Part shown: positions 1 to 13,600 of the stretch, one piece after another
Position numbering within the stretch: the stretch's first letter is position 1
How the letters are laid out: each line of letters starts with the position of its first letter
From: Polytrichum commune
Taxonomy: Eukaryota; Streptophyta; Polytrichopsida; Polytrichales; Polytrichaceae
NCBI GenBank assembly: GCA_950295325.1
Contig: OX485803.1
Location: 18,476,001-18,540,000 of the forward strand
DNA: 64,000 bases
Reading direction: 5' to 3'
Translations under genes and position numbers: made by a program
Notes under the pieces: model-generated
What the model was told of the DNA's origin: nothing
Database searches by the model: none
Seen by the model: only the letters and a program-made list of their open reading frames with translations

Positions 1-190
1 TAAATGGATGAATGCCAAGGATAGTCAAGTGGCAAGCTCTCATTGGTTGACATCTCATTGCTGCCTATCTTTGGACACGCAGCCTTCTTCCATTTACCAA
101 GATTTAATCGAAGACGTACTTCCCAAATGAAATTATTCTTAGGTTATCCAGATTACCTTAGAATTATTCCATTTGCATTGGATCGGTTTC
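1..190. repeat. dispersed repeat R1, copy 1
   Basis: This stretch is clearly related to 1448-1700 and to 53178-53410. All three share the block around CAAGTGGCAAGCTCTCAT, then a CACCTCAT-like block, then CATCTACCAAGATTCAAT, in the same order and orientation. Divergence is substantial with small indels, so the copies are old. No coding potential or terminal repeats are seen. It appears to lie in an intron of the carrier gene or just beyond its last visible exon. Confidence 0.7.
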
Positions 191-430
191 AGTATAACAC
201 TGAGCTAGAATTCAAACCAGGGTCATCTACGTCTTCACTTGAAAATGGATACCAATCTAAGGCCAGTGTGAGGCCTTCCACCAATACATCAAATACTACT
301 GCAATTTCTTCAGACTCAAATTCCCAGCAAAGCACTTCCTTTGGCATGAGGACTACCACAGGCACAAATGCATTTCTGCAAACTTTGTCGTGCAACAAGG
401 GGGCTTCCAGAGATCCTTGAGAAATAGTAC

Positions 431-3278
431 CTGGGTTTAGGCTCCATTTTAAAAGCCTTCAATTCCAGCAGAAGCTCATAGAGGAACTGCCAACTTCCAA
501 AGAACACACCTGCATATGTAGCATCACGAAACATTCCAGGTCGCACACCTCGCCAAAGCGTACTCAAACCTTCCACATCAGTCACGCGCTTCAAACCAGA
601 AACATCTCTCACAAGTGGAGGATGCCCTGAACCATTTTGCAGCCACAGATATCTTCTTAAAGAGCTGACAATATTGGAATTTGAGTGAGGTAGACCAATA
701 AAACACCGATGGACTCGGTTCCATTGTGCTTCACTGTATGATTTGCTTACAGTAGCACCATTCAAAGGTAGACTACAAGCTGTGAGCTGGGCACGCAATT
801 TGAGGATGTCAAATGGAGTTCCCACAAATGACTCTACAGAACCCGCAAAAAGGCCTGCTAAAAAGGCTTCAGAGATGGTAACCTGGTGTGAAGTTCGCCC
901 ATCTGCCACAGCACTCAAGCAAGCATCCCATCACCTTTCTACCTTGGATTTCATTGAAATCAGTGCACAGTTCTAACTGTATACCCAATCCAACAAATCC
1001 TTGCAATTTATGTCATTCCCTTAGAATATCTGTAACCTTTCTTGTAAGTTCTTATTCATCATGCTAAACAGTGCTAAACAAAATAAGAAAACAGTTGTGT
1101 TTATGATGTTGCAGCATCTCTGATATACTGGAAAAATCCCCTTTACATAGCACTCTAGACACTGAGTGATAACCTATTCATAACTTAACTTGCACATATA
1201 GTGACACCACATATTCTGAAGCCAGCTATGTTGCAAGGGACTCAAGCACCTGTGATAAAGGCACAGCTGAGTTCATACACCCCAAAGCGTGCACCTAATG
1301 TTGACAGCCTGCCTAGAAGCTGCCAACCAACCCCTCCATAGAACCCTGCAGAACAAAATCCAGAGCTTCAGTGAAACAAGGATAAGTAGATAGAGCAGGA
1401 AGAAACAAAACCAAACATTAGAAAAATTTGGCATCCCTATCTACATGGTATTGTTAAGCATGTGTAAGGACGTTCTCTTTCTATTCAAGCTTCAAGAATA
1501 TATTTTCAAGCACCAATGTCTTTTGAGTACATGCATGAATGACAAAGTGGCAAGCTCTCATCACTCGACACCTCATCATGGCCTCTTTTTATCTTTGGAC
1601 ACAAAATCTCCTTCCATCTACCAAGATTCAATTGATGAGGTGCGTCCCAGATAAAATCATTCTTGTGTTATCTGGAAACTCTAGAATTATGTCTTACATA
1701 GCATTACTTAAGAATGTTATGTAAGACTCATTCTACATGCTCTCCAAAACCTGCTATGCGAAGTCTTTCAAATCAAAGCCTGGCGCATGATGGCAAAATT
1801 CACAGGCATTCAATCCAAACACTTCAATGAATACAGTTTCTGACCTGATACCCCAAATGCCGACCTAATCTCAGACGCCAATATACTCACATCCACCCTT
1901 GTTCCAGTGTTGACTGCTGCTTGTATACCAGTGCTCTTGCCTGCATTAGCAGACACCTGCCCCGTGTTTTTCACTAAGTCAAACAAAACAATCAGATGAC
2001 TGCCACTGCTCGACAGTCCTCATGCCCTGAAAATGAGAGATCAGTCTAGCTCAGAAAGAGGCTAAGCCACAGTACAGAATGTGTAAGGTAAGCGGCCCAT
2101 TAACGAACATTTATAGCTCTGAACCAACTTCTCGTAGAATATGAAACATGTAATTAGTGCAAGATGATTAGCAAATCCAAATTGTGTGCATAGCCATTTT
2201 TCTCAAATTTTTTGGAGCTCATTTGAAAATTGTATTCACTGTCAAAGTGAAGGTTCTCTTATCTAAGACCATATAGGTCCCCCCGTGCCCCACATAGTTC
2301 AATCTCTTTTAAAAACATCATGTCTTCTGGTGTCTGATCTAAGATGCACACCTAACCACGCACCACTCAATATAGGTGTCCATTTGAGATAAATATCCAA
2401 TTAGGCTCGCTTCCTCAATAAGGTAAGTGGGCCTTAATTAGACACTTTTCTCTCTGCACCTACTTCACGTATGATATGAAACACAATTAGTGCAAGATGA
2501 TTTACAAATCCAAATTGTAAATGTAGCCATTTCCTCATAATCTGTGTGGCTTGTATGACTATCTTATTCAGTATCAAAGTGAAGATTCTCGTACTCTTTA
2601 AATGGTCATATAGGTCCCTCCAATTATGTCAACTTCTGAACCTAGAATGGTTGACAAATGTTTAGCACGTACTCAAATCGCTTTTAAACAAATGCCTTTG
2701 ATTGTTCGTTCTTACATCCACACCTAATCACATACTACTCAAATATAGGTGTCCACATTATTGATTGATATCTGTTTACCTTAATTCGAGATAAAACAGA
2801 GGATGCTCACTTCCAACACTGAAATTTCCTCCCGATCCACTGTGGATCAATCTTCACATGCAGATTTGTGCTCAATAAATTTCTAAGAAGTGCAATCCTA
2901 TAAAGAGACTCGAATCGGATTTCCTTCAAACCCTAAAACTAGCTAACCTTCACTAGCGCACTATATGCAATACATCGCACGAATTTAATCCTCAGCCAGC
3001 CAGGTAGACTCTGAAGGAGGCAAATCGCTGCACAACACATACCGAAGACAGACTCAAAAAAGAAAAGAAAGGATAAAACATCAAATCAAATTAAATTTCA
3101 TGTGCATTTGGATGGGAAACGTAGAGATGAGAGACACCTGCAGGAGAGTCTTCAATGTGTCAAGCGGGTACGTGAGAGCCGCTTCGGTGGCCACACCAGC
3201 AACTGCTGCCAGACCATGCCTGACCACTACCGTTTTCCTGTAATCCTCCTGCCTGTATGATCCTCTCAGCGTTGCCAT
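431..3278 (-). CDS. mitochondrial carrier family protein, partial (four exons)
   Basis: The protein is a solute carrier of the inner mitochondrial membrane family (SLC25); the substrate cannot be told. Four exons join in phase on the minus strand: 3278-3138 (ATG start, 47 codons, donor CAG/GTGTCT), 1956-1845, 1345-1250 and 902-431 (donor CAG/GTACTA). Exon 1 holds the first carrier signature YPLDTLKT. Exon 3 encodes FYGGVGWQLLGRL, typical of the loop helix. Exon 4 holds the second signature TPFDILKLRAQL and later TLWRGVRPGMFRDATYAGVF. The family has three such repeats; the third is missing, so the gene should continue to the left of the window. A GTG at 3302 lies in frame upstream, but the ATG at 3278 is preferred. 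Intron 1 is repeat-rich. Confidence 0.85.
1448..1700. repeat. dispersed repeat R1, copy 2 (carrier intron)
   Basis: This second copy of the R1 repeat lies in the intron between carrier exons 2 and 3. It includes the 5' block TTAAGCATGT...TTCTATTC also seen at 53178-53220, followed by the CAAGCTCTCAT and CTACCAAGATTCAATTGA blocks. It has no recognisable ORF. Confidence 0.65.
2070..2830. repeat. tandem duplication of a ~385-bp unit in carrier intron 1
   Basis: Two diverged copies (about 2070-2440 and 2440-2830) share the same order of blocks: CATTTATAG-like start, ATGAAACA(TG)TAATTAGTGCAAG, AAATCCAAATTG, TCAAAGTGAAG, CATATAGGTCC and TATAGGTGTCCA. A third fragment is at 3838-3935 outside the gene and a weaker one at 52365-52560. 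This suggests a dispersed family rather than a purely local duplication. Confidence 0.6.
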
Positions 3279-4483
3279 TGCCAAGAGTTTGGTTGCAATC
3301 ACCGGGGCTCTTTGGATTGTCTGACCATGCTATCCATGTAGCATATGGTTTAGCAAATTTTCCATGCAACTCGACAATCGATCATCGTGTTGAATTCCTT
3401 CCATACCGATGGCTCTGTGCATCCTTAACTTTGTAGGTTTAGGGTTTTAGCACCTTGTCAAGGCTCTGAAATGATGGTCCCATCCGTTTCCAAAATCTAG
3501 AAGAGAATGACATGTCACGCTCCATTACCCTTTCTTTCAATTGGACCATAAGTTGATATTAGCCTCTATCTCACGGAGGCTACTGCATCTCCACCACACT
3601 AGGGAATCAGTTGGTTTGACACCACCTTGATGTGGTTTCAGTCCCATAAGTCTATTGGCTTCCTGGACTTTCTGATTATTTTCATTAGAACAATCACAAT
3701 GATCACTGCAAATGATTCTCTCTACATCTAATTAGTTTTTAAAGGTTTTTAGGCAAATGCCACCTACTCATCTCCCTCCCACATAAAATCCATATAAAGT
3801 AGATGGGTCTTAAATGGTTGCTTATTCTAATCATCCTACTTCTCCTAGGATATGAAACATGCAATTAGTACAAGATCATTAGGAAAATCCATAAGCCATA
3901 ACTAGGTACTTTCCTCGTAATATTTGGAGCTCAATAAGCAATGGGCAACAATGATAATGAGAATGTGAGCTTTAATGGGTGGAATGAGCATGTACCCTTG
4001 TCCACTCCCCCCCCCCCCCCCCCCAAAAAAAAAAGAAGCAAAAAACAAAAAGAACTAGAAAGCCAAATATTGAGAGTGTCATTTTCTAGTGACCATAGGA
4101 GTTGCTCTTAAGTGCAATTATAACAATGTCAACTTACTCTATTTTGTGGCATGAGTCTAGCTGTGTATCACAAAATATAATGTGATACATATCATTTGAT
4201 GAGACTTTGAAGATATTAAGTTGATAATACTTCTCTTTTCAAATGGTCCTTTATGAAGCATATATATATATACAAGCCTTGCTGCAAAGAATTTAGTGAG
4301 TATTTGAATTTGCTATTGTATGATTACTTGCCATTGTAGGGAGTACAATAGTGGTTTTATACTAACATGTAATATGTGGTTGGTTCCATCTGCAAGAGTT
4401 ATTAGTTTTCAGAGTCCCCATGAAAATCTACAAATCTAATAACTACAATTTAGAAGAGCAAGAGGGCAATGAGGGGTATGGAA
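3279..4483. other. intergenic spacer
   Basis: I see no gene here. The stretch holds the promoter side of the carrier gene, a fragment of the repeat seen at 2070-2830 (3838-3935), a poly-C/poly-A tract at about 4008-4034, a short TA run near 4260, and the left flank of the hAT element. Confidence 0.6.
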
Positions 4484-6032
4484 CAGTGTTGAACGGGTAT
4501 GTTGTAAAGTGCATACAGGGGAGGCCTGGTTTTTGAAAATTTCTTGGAAATGTAGAACATCGAGGTATTGATATTACAAAGGTTTTGTATTTTCAAGGTA
4601 GGGTATGTGTATGTGGTCTTGTAAAATTTCTTGAATTTTAGGGTACGTGTTATGGTGTGATTTTTTTTCATATACCAGGGTGCCCAATGCAAGGGTATGG
4701 TATGTCATTTTAAGGTTTTTAAGAGAGAATTTAATTACTTAATAATTTAATTTAAAATAAAATAAAAAAATCCAAAACAGATGAAGCATGAACTTGAGCA
4801 AACTGATCAAATTGAATCATGATTTGAATTTATCAAATTGTCATGCTTGACTAAGTATTGAATCGGATCAACATGGACTACTTCGACCAACATCAGTTTA
4901 ATCAAACAAAGTTGAATTGATAAAAAAACAATCAAACAATGCCCTCAAGCTAAATCTCACTCTAGCTCACCCGCTGCAATCAACTCCTCTTCATGAATTT
5001 CGAGCAACTCTGCTTCATCATTGAAGAATTGAGTGATGTTACTCTCACTAAGTGTATCTGTGCGGGCATCAAAAGGCCAATTCTTTTGAATCATGACAAG
5101 GGCATTGAGATTCTCCATACCAAGTCTACAACGGCGAAGGGATGTGAGAATGCCGGCAATGGAAAAGATCCGCTCACACTCAATTTGACTACCTGGTATG
5201 CCTAGAAACTGTCGAGCAACAAAAACAACAGTTGGGAAACGCGATTCATGTTCCTTCCACCACAATAACGGACAAGCAACATTAATTGGTTCAACAACAA
5301 GACGCCGGAAGAGGCTGAGCTCGCCAAGTAGCAGCCCCTTGCTTGCTTCAGCTGTAGAAGCTGGTGCACCGAACAAAGAAGTTTAGGAGACATGCGGGAC
5401 GATTAGAGCGGCTGGTTGTGCAACAACAGTGGGAGACAAAATTACAACCACTTTGACCAACATGGGTACCAAGACTTTGGTGTCGTACTCATCCACCACC
5501 TTCTTCACCACTTCACGGCCAACATAATCTTGTAGTAACTCCAATCCCTTGAAACGTGGATCGAGCATGAGAGCAAGCATGTTCTGAGTTTGCCCTTCAT
5601 CGTACTTGCGGGAAAAAGCAAGAAAAGGCCTCAACACCGCTGCTACATGTCCTGCCATCCGTCCATAGAGAATTTCGAGCTCTGAGTCAAACTCGCTACA
5701 CTCCAAGGGCGGTTCAATTGAATTGTGTGCAAGCTGTTGCACCTCCATTTGCACCATCAACTTCAACGCCCCTGCTAGAGCATCACTGAGCAACCAGAAC
5801 CCGCGAGTTTGGTTTAGAACGCACTTTGATACCACAGGGGTCAATGTCTCTGTCACAGCTCGAGCAATTGCCCATGTGAGACCTATTGGCACACGAGCTT
5901 GCAATGATGCAGACTGCCGCCTGTAGCAAATATTTATTGCATCTGCATACCTGCACACACACCATTGAATTCAGCTTGCATATACCGGAAAGCAACAATG
6001 TTGGAGCATGTTCCACCACAACATGCAAACAA

Positions 6033-6140
6033 TTTAAATGTTGAGTTACCATTTTAAATGTTACCAATAGCTCTAATTGTTGAGTTACCAACAGAAAATT
6101 TAAATGTTGAGTTACCAACAGCTCTATTTGTTGCTATAAC
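6033..6140. repeat. short tandem repeats in the hAT intron
   Basis: The motif AATGTTGAGTTACCA(ACAG) recurs at least three times over about 100 bp, with a CTCTAATTGTT spacer. It lies in the transposase intron and probably arose by slippage. Confidence 0.6.
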
Positions 6141-6906
6141 TCAAAAGTAATTGGGATGAAACATGAAACCTGTCACATATCAGCAGCAGGAGCTCGAGCA
6201 GTCACAGTAACTACACACCACAATAACTTAATGTTGAGGGTTAGTTTAATGAACACCTAATCTTCAAACTTTGCAGCTTATATACTGGAAAGCGTGGATG
6301 TCTGTAACAATAAATAGATTGTTTGCAATCAACAGGAGACGTTTGGCTCTACTACAGGTGACATACTGGAATCAAATGCATATGTCAATTGACATTTTTG
6401 TTTCGTTTTTGAGAATGTCATGTAACACTTTGGAATTGAAGTTGACCGTCAGATGAAATTTATCAAACATATACACTGATGTTCTTCAGTGAGTCTACCT
6501 AGAAAAAGTAAAGCAGACCAGTATAGTGCCACTACTGTTAAGCACCTGTACAAAACTAGGCCTCAATTTTTACCTAATTATCATGTTGATATTTTATGAC
6601 CCCTATCTTTGCATCAAATTCACCCTAACATCTCTCACAAACAATTTACTGTGTGTTGTTCACAAACAATCTCACCCTATGCGTTGTTGTGAATCTTTGC
6701 AATTGTGCCCTGAATTTTAACCCCAGCGGAGACTTTCATTTCAAGCATTCAAGAGGCTCACTTTCTAGAGAACTAATTCTTTGAGCATGACAGATTTTCT
6801 AGAAATAAGTGATATATGGTACCTAAATGGGATGCAATTTTACTTGTGCTAACATAACAGATTCTTATTCCCACTACGAAGATGCTCATCCCAATTCCCA
6901 AGACAT

Positions 6907-6907
6907 C

Positions 6908-6957
<50 letters not shown>

Positions 6958-6958
6958 C
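6907..6958. repeat. (AAC)n microsatellite
   Basis: About 17 perfect CAA units read as poly-Asn on the plus strand or poly-Val/Leu on the minus strand. It lies just inside the donor site of the hAT transposase intron. Confidence 0.97.
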
Positions 6959-9295
6959 TTCATAGGCATGCATACCTTAGGGTTTCTTGGAAGAGCACCA
7001 CTTTTGACGCAAACCTGGTTTTCACAGGTGTCTTTAGCCGCCTTATTGGCAATCCAGCCTCGATGCATGCAGCATCCCATTCATGCTTTCTTTTGGTGGA
7101 CTTTTTAGTCCACGTGATGGTCTTTTGCAAAGCTGCTTGAGCATCTTTAAGGCTCACCTCCTTCATCTTCATGCACACTTTGTCTTCAGTGGTTGCATAT
7201 TGAGCAGCTTTGCTCATTACATGTCCAAAACACACACTTGCATATGGATCCTGTAACCCAAGTACATCACATGAAATGTTGGCAGACAAGGCTCTTTCCA
7301 AAGTCTTCAGATTAGAGCCTTCATCTTTGACATATGCAATTACCTTAGTCTGCAACTTGAACTGCTCCAGTAATGGCTTCACAATTTCGGCCAAGGCTAT
7401 GCCTCAGGTCGTAGGAGCATCAAAAAGGCCCATGGTCACATGTTGCGGCACCCATGATTTGTCCACAAAATTCACAACAGCTATAAAAGTATCGTAACCA
7501 GCCCTGGACATCCAAAGGTCGAAAGTTACAGTTACAGTGTCACAGTTGTTGATGACTGGGTACACCTAGCGCTCCATTGTTGTTGCTAACAACTGGGGAA
7601 TGTGCTCCTTTGATAGCTGGTTGCGAGTAGGAAACACCACTCGTGCATCACATCGCAGCACCAGACGCCGAAGCCATGGGTTCTCGACCATCGACAATGG
7701 AACGTTCCCTTTCGCAATCAACAAAACTAAATCCTCAATGAAACGGATCTGCATGGTGTCATACTTCTTGTATGGCCGAGCGGAAGAAAAAAATTATGTT
7801 ATTGACGAGGGTGGCAGAGACTTACGTTTCTTGCCCTTCTGCCGCTCATCACGGGCTGCATCTTCAATCTCCTTCGCATGTTTTGAGTACCGCACAAACT
7901 CTTGCTGGTGGTCTCGCTCCACATGCTTCTTCATTGAAGAGAGTCCATGCTCCGCAGTGTACTTCAGAATTCCCACACGGTTCCGAGTATTCTTCGACGG
8001 AGGCGCTGTGTGACTTGTGCTGCTCGCGGCATGACTTGGGTGACACACCACGCATCGCAACATCTGCGGCTTGCTTGTGTCAAGGTTCTGCACTATACCG
8101 TCTTTGAGCAGGTAAAACGCCCACACCGATGAGTTTCGATGGTGCGGCATCCACAATTTCTGGTTCGCAGAAAGTTTCTCTCGCAAGACTGGAAATAAAA
8201 ACCAGATCAGAAACTCTTGTGTATCTGTTCTTAGATCAACATCTAATCATGAAAGTATTTAAACATATAAGTGTCTGAATAAGAAAAGTAACCGAATAAG
8301 GCCCGCCCAATATCGCCTTCATCTCCAGCCTAGTGCAGCAGAGGAAGAATTATTTACTTCGGATACATCCTAGCTTAACTTAATTCATGCATGCATCATC
8401 ACTTTCAAACCATACATCAAACAAGTCGAGCCTACCCTAAGCGTATCACTTTTCACTCAGATCGGCTGAGATTTGCTTTCCAATCTCGACGAGCTTCCTC
8501 TCTCTCTCTCTCTCATATTCACGAGAAATGTGACTCAACCCCAACGAAAGAGGTGCACAAAAGACGACATTGAAGTCTTCAGAGTGACTGACTGACCTTG
8601 CCAAGCAACTTCTTCCTCTGCAGCAACTGCCTCTCCGATGAGAGCATTGGTTTCCACAAAGCGCTGAACAGTTGAACCTGTTGCTTCAGTGTGCGTCTGT
8701 CCCTCGGTACCTCCGCAAGAGTGACTCATGTTGCCAATCGCAACTGTCTCTTCATAAGCACAAACACCCTAATCGTCAGACAAAAGTTGAATCGTTACTA
8801 CAGACTCCATGGCGACAAATCTCACTCCCCTAAACACCCTAAGCAATCTCCTAAATCCTAACCCATAATCACTAAACTTGTTTAGCAAACACAAACCCTA
8901 GTTGTTATATGAAGTTGGTGCTTCAAGCAAAGACAAAACGGAATTACCTCTTCTTGAAGGTGCAACACCCTCTCTCCCACATTAATCAACGTTGCTAGCT
9001 TAACCCCACCAACAAAGCTCCACTACATGTAGTACGTTGTGCACACAACAAACCAGTACATCGCCGGAAGCAGGCATAATGAACAAAGACGTGCATGTTT
9101 AAGGGTTTCCAAGCTCATTGTTGAGCAAGGTACGGGTTAGTGACCAGGTTTAGGGTTGGCAGTGAGTCCAGGGCCCGGGTATGAACCTGGTATTTGCACA
9201 CTGCTTGGTAGTTCAAGCTGGTATCACAAACCAAGGTACATACCCTTTTACAGACCCGTGTGCGGGACAGATACCCGTTCAACACTGGTATGGAA

Positions 9296-10677
9296 CCTAG
9301 AAATTCAGGTCCAAGAATTTTGGTAATGACTTATAATTCATGTGCAAATTCCTTGCACAATCAAGGCCATCAATGTAGTGTATATATAATGTAACTACAA
9401 TGATTATCCCAATTAGTGAGGGTGGTATTAATTCCTGAAGCACACACAATTTAGCCAAATACCAAATTTTATGAGGGTTGAAATTCTTACTAAGTGATTA
9501 AATTCATGAATACATGCTCATTGACCATAGATTTCAAGAAAAGTAATGTGTGCTCTAAGGCATTTGTAGAGTGATAAAACTTCATATGAAAACATAGCTA
9601 ATACTGCACTGAATAGTGCCAAGTGCATGTATTTTTAATGAATAGTGTTGCTCTAATTGGTATTTTGAGTGAAATATGTTGGGATGAAGAATGTGTCCTA
9701 AATCTTTTGGTGGCACTAATTTCATAGCATAAAGAAATTCATTATTACCTTCACTAATTTCCCACACTCACCAATTGGGATAATTGATGTAGTGGTTGCA
9801 ACTATTAAATACATTTTCTCTGAATATTTATAAGGTCTTTGTTAAGGGGGTTCATTGAAGCAAAGGTAACTTCAAGTTGATACACTCCTTTGGTAAGATG
9901 ACTTAACATAAGTGCAAACTCAATTTCATGAAGGTTCCAAGCCACATGAAGGTCACTGATTCTAATTGTAAATTTCAGGAAATAATAACATACAAAAAAT
10001 CTCTGGTGGGCTTATTTGAGTGAAACTTGGAATATGGGAATGAGAGTGAAGGGCAGTGAGGGCAAAAATATAGAAGAATGATAAATCAAAAAGATCGCCT
10101 AACATAATTAACTGGGGACCTTCTGAAGAGTTTGACAATCTTGCACAAATAAGCACATAATTTTTCTATGAACTCTTGCTGAAATTACAACTCCACAGGA
10201 GACAAAAGGTCAAGAATTGAAGGTTATTTAGCTATAGGTGACTTCGTCTACAATTACCATGGCAGGAAATCCTAGAACTATATTGAAGATGACATCTTGT
10301 TTTGAGATGCAAGAGTTGAAGTCCAATGTAATAAGGTCACATTCATTCAACAATATCAGATTGTTAATGAACATGGTTCATATGAAGGAGAATGACTTCA
10401 AGTCAAGATGAAACATAACTTAATGCCTTCCCTTTCCCAGGTTATCTTCATCATTGGTATCAGGTTTGAGAGTATTTTCTTATCTATCAAATAAAGATAC
10501 TCTTTACATTGATCTAATCTATTCAAGACATTCTGCACATGATGCTTTGGCGGAATGCATCACCAATAGATTGAATAGTGTCATCCGCAAAAACTGGACA
10601 ACTTAACTTCAATCTATTAAGAATTAGGAACCCTATCTTACACCAATTTCAACCCCTCTATACCTTTGTAAAATTGT
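9296..10677. other. intergenic spacer between hAT and the sorting nexin gene
   Basis: This AT-rich DNA has no ORF with recognisable similarity and no obvious repeat structure. The part next to 10678 should hold the 3' UTR of the sorting nexin gene, which is transcribed towards the left. Confidence 0.5.
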
Positions 10678-13600
10678 TCAAGTGTATGCATCAGTGTTTT
10701 CTTTCATTGAAGGAGAGCTGAGTGAAGGAAGAAGAACACCCCAAGCATCCGCAGTTGCATTCGCTAGTTGGGCTTGTGCACGTGCAAATTCCTGAAGAAC
10801 TAGGCCTAGATCAGCTGTTTTGCTTTCTTGGAATCGCGCCATGTCTTGCTCCATCAAAGTGACAATTTTATGGTACCGTGATTGAGCATCATCGCTTTGA
10901 TTTTTCGCCTATTGAATACACAGCCCTCCAATGAAATCAGACAAGTGCTTGCTACAAATCTGCTATTAAGGTAAATGCTTCATACATGGCATTAACTAAT
11001 GCATCACCTCGTGGGGGAGTTCATCATCAGCATGGATCTTCTGAAAGTAATTGAGAAAGAAACAAGGCAAATTAGCTACTTCGCACTTACCACTACCAAA
11101 TCCGACTCCATATCACCAGCTTTATCTGGACGCAGTAATTTGAGTTTCTCTCTGCATCATAACCCATATTACAGTTTACATCAGAAAAGATAAAAAAAGT
11201 CTGCACAGGATATATCTTGACATCAGCTAAATGCAACTAACATCAACTGCACCTAAATTATGATGGCCTCAACTTTGACCTCAGACGATTTCAATTTCTT
11301 TCCTGAAAGAGCACATCCACAATGGTCAACTGTGAACACAAGTTCACAGTCCAACTTCCCTCAATAACTTGTCCGAGGTCCAATATTTCTTCAGGCGCAT
11401 TTGATGCAAGGATAATTCACATACTCTAAGGGACTGGAATGTTCAACTCACAAACTGAGCTTTTTCAATTTGTATGCCTCCAAAAGTTCTTGATGTTCTC
11501 GATATGCTTGTGCTCTGTCTGCCATCACAACCTGAAGCCACTTCAAAGCTTCAGAAAGAGCTCTCTAAAAGCACATGATTTTCAAAGAGTAAATGAAGAC
11601 CAAATTTCGTGGAAGTTTTATAAAAGGTAAGATCCAAAATCACCTTAATATATTGAACAGTGCCAACATATTCCTTCAGAGGCTCTTCAAAGTTCAGGAG
11701 GAGCTCTAGTCCCTGTTAGAACATGAACACGATATGTGACTTTACTATCAAATGTGTAAGAGCTAATACAACAAGAAAATCAGGCACTTGCTTGTTCAAG
11801 AACCACAAACCTTGTGGAGGTGACAACCAACTGGCTTCCACTGTCAGAATATTCCTTTTACATCTGTAGCAGCAGCAAGATTATGGAACTCACCAATGGT
11901 TACAAATGATTTTGTGTTTGTTTATTGAGACACCATAACAAGTAGATCTGTAGTACACTACCATAATTTATTCTGCTACGCAATTCCACAATTTTCATTC
12001 TAACTATGCACCTGTTTTTGTTGTTTTGCAGAGAGCTCATCTGCACGGTCTCCAACATCAGCAAGAGCTTTCTTAAGAGCTCCAGATTCACATTCACTAA
12101 GAAGTTTTACTGCTTTCCCAAAATCAGCCAGAACCTTCCCTGACTCTGCAGCCGACATCAAATGTTTGGTGAGGTCTTGGATCTTTGGAAGCCCATGAAT
12201 TTGGATGCCAACAAGTGCAAAAGGGAAGCCATGAAAAGAATGAGACTTTTAAATACCTCTTTGCCTTTTTACTAGCCTCATAGCATGGCGTTGTGCCTCT
12301 GCCAGGTGGTCCTCAAGCTCCCCTATGTAATTCTTCAAATTCTCATACTCAGGATCTGTTTCTTCCACTGTCTTTTCCTTGCGTAAGACTGCATCACTCA
12401 CTTTTGAATGGACATCCTGGTCCAAAGGCCACATGTTAGAAGACTTTATGCAGTAAAATCAAATGCAGGGGATCATGCATAGAAAGAACTCAGTGAAGTA
12501 TTGTGTTCACATCAAGCAACAGATTTGAAAAAATACAGTATTTCCAAGAAACGTAGTTCAAAAGAGACTCCCTCCCCCCACTCTAATCAGAAGCTTGCCA
12601 CACAAGTTTCAAGGATATCACCAAACTGGGACTATGAAAAGTTGACAAAAACTCTAGAATGTGGCCTTAATTTGATGTGAATAAACACATATGCATTGAT
12701 TACATGTTCTGGACAGTACATTACAAACTACAGATGGAAAAGATGATCACCTTGAGCATCTGCATGAAGTCGCTAGGCTTCTTTTTGAACACGCTTGATT
12801 CCATAAACCTTGCTCTCTCCATTGCCTACAGTGTCAATGAACAGAAAGTGCAACTTAGAAGCCAAATATGAATGCACGCCACAGTTTCAAAGATTGAATT
12901 TTCGAAAACAGCAGTATTAACTCCCTTGCATTTTTCCACCATCTGCACAGTTTTAGCTAATGTGATTTTACAGCAAAATGAGAATATGTGGCTTCAGACT
13001 ACCTACCCAAATCTCTTCATCAGCCTGCAGGAAATTCTTCAAGTCTTCACTCATACGCAGCTGAGGATGGGCAGCAATCCGGTTCAGGAAAACATCCAAA
13101 GCCCGTCTCCGAACCTCAACAAACTCTGCACTGAACCGAAACTTCTCTGCGTTCCAAAGCAATAGAGAAATTTGTCACAATACATAAAATAAGAATAATG
13201 TCACAAAATTCTTATATCCTTTGCAACCAAAATGAGGTGCAAGGATGGTGGAAGTCTTACCAACAGCACTTTTGCCAGGAAGAGCAGCAATTATTACACC
13301 CTTGTAGCATTCCGTTAACCTCATATGAAGCCACACAAAGTCACTGAACCTCCGAATTACAACCTTCTCTGCTTCCCGATAATCTTGCATATTCGTCTGC
13401 TCACATAACCATCCACCAAATGACACCACAGTAACATCCAAAAAAATCATCTGTCTTTCCCACACATCTATGAGAAGCAGTGTGGATATCATATAGAAAT
13501 GTATTTGTGTGTAGTACTTAACCTGAATTAAACAGAGTAGGACCTAATTGATGCTGGGATGAGGTTACTTAACCTCTCAGACTACATTTAGAACCCTCTA

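Larger units (their letters stand above)
4957..8729 (-). pseudogene. hAT transposase, BED finger and dimerisation domain, interrupted by stops
   Basis: Exons can be traced from an ATG at 8729: 8729 to ~8599; ~8189 to ~7820 (BED-type zinc finger with CVVC and later H..H); ~7771-6976; and 5950-4957. The 5951-6975 intron has clean GTATGC/CAG borders and a GTT microsatellite. TFDLWMSRAGYDTF near 7520 matches the first catalytic region. LWWKEHESRFP, QIECERIFS and SLRRCRLGMENLNALVMI near 5250-5080 form the C-terminal hAT dimerisation domain. At least three in-frame stops break it: TAG at 7566-7568, TGA at 7404-7406 and TAA at 5383-5385. Apart from these the frame is preserved, so inactivation is fairly recent. 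Exon borders near 7800 are approximate. Confidence 0.88.
4484..9287 (-). mobile_element. complete hAT-superfamily DNA transposon (inactive)
   Basis: The element is bounded by 17-bp perfect terminal inverted repeats, CAGTGTTGAACGGGTAT at 4484-4500 and its complement at 9271-9287. A perfect 8-bp target duplication GTATGGAA flanks it at 4476-4483 and 9288-9295. An 8-bp duplication is diagnostic of hAT insertion. The 4.8-kb element carries one spliced transposase gene on the minus strand, which has stop codons. Both subterminal regions are rich in GGGTA/TACCC motifs, probably transposase binding sites. Confidence 0.93.

Noticed and set aside
189-398. Minus-strand frame that could be a fifth carrier exon
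   Set aside because: An acceptor-like CAG precedes it, but the sequence shows no third carrier signature and it ends in a stop next to repeat R1.
43-420. 125-codon plus-strand ORF
   Set aside because: It is antisense to the region after the carrier exon, overlaps repeat R1 and starts at a non-ATG codon, with no family resemblance.
6773-7108. Poly-Asn, poly-Val and poly-Leu ORFs
   Set aside because: They are readings of the (AAC)n microsatellite in three frames.
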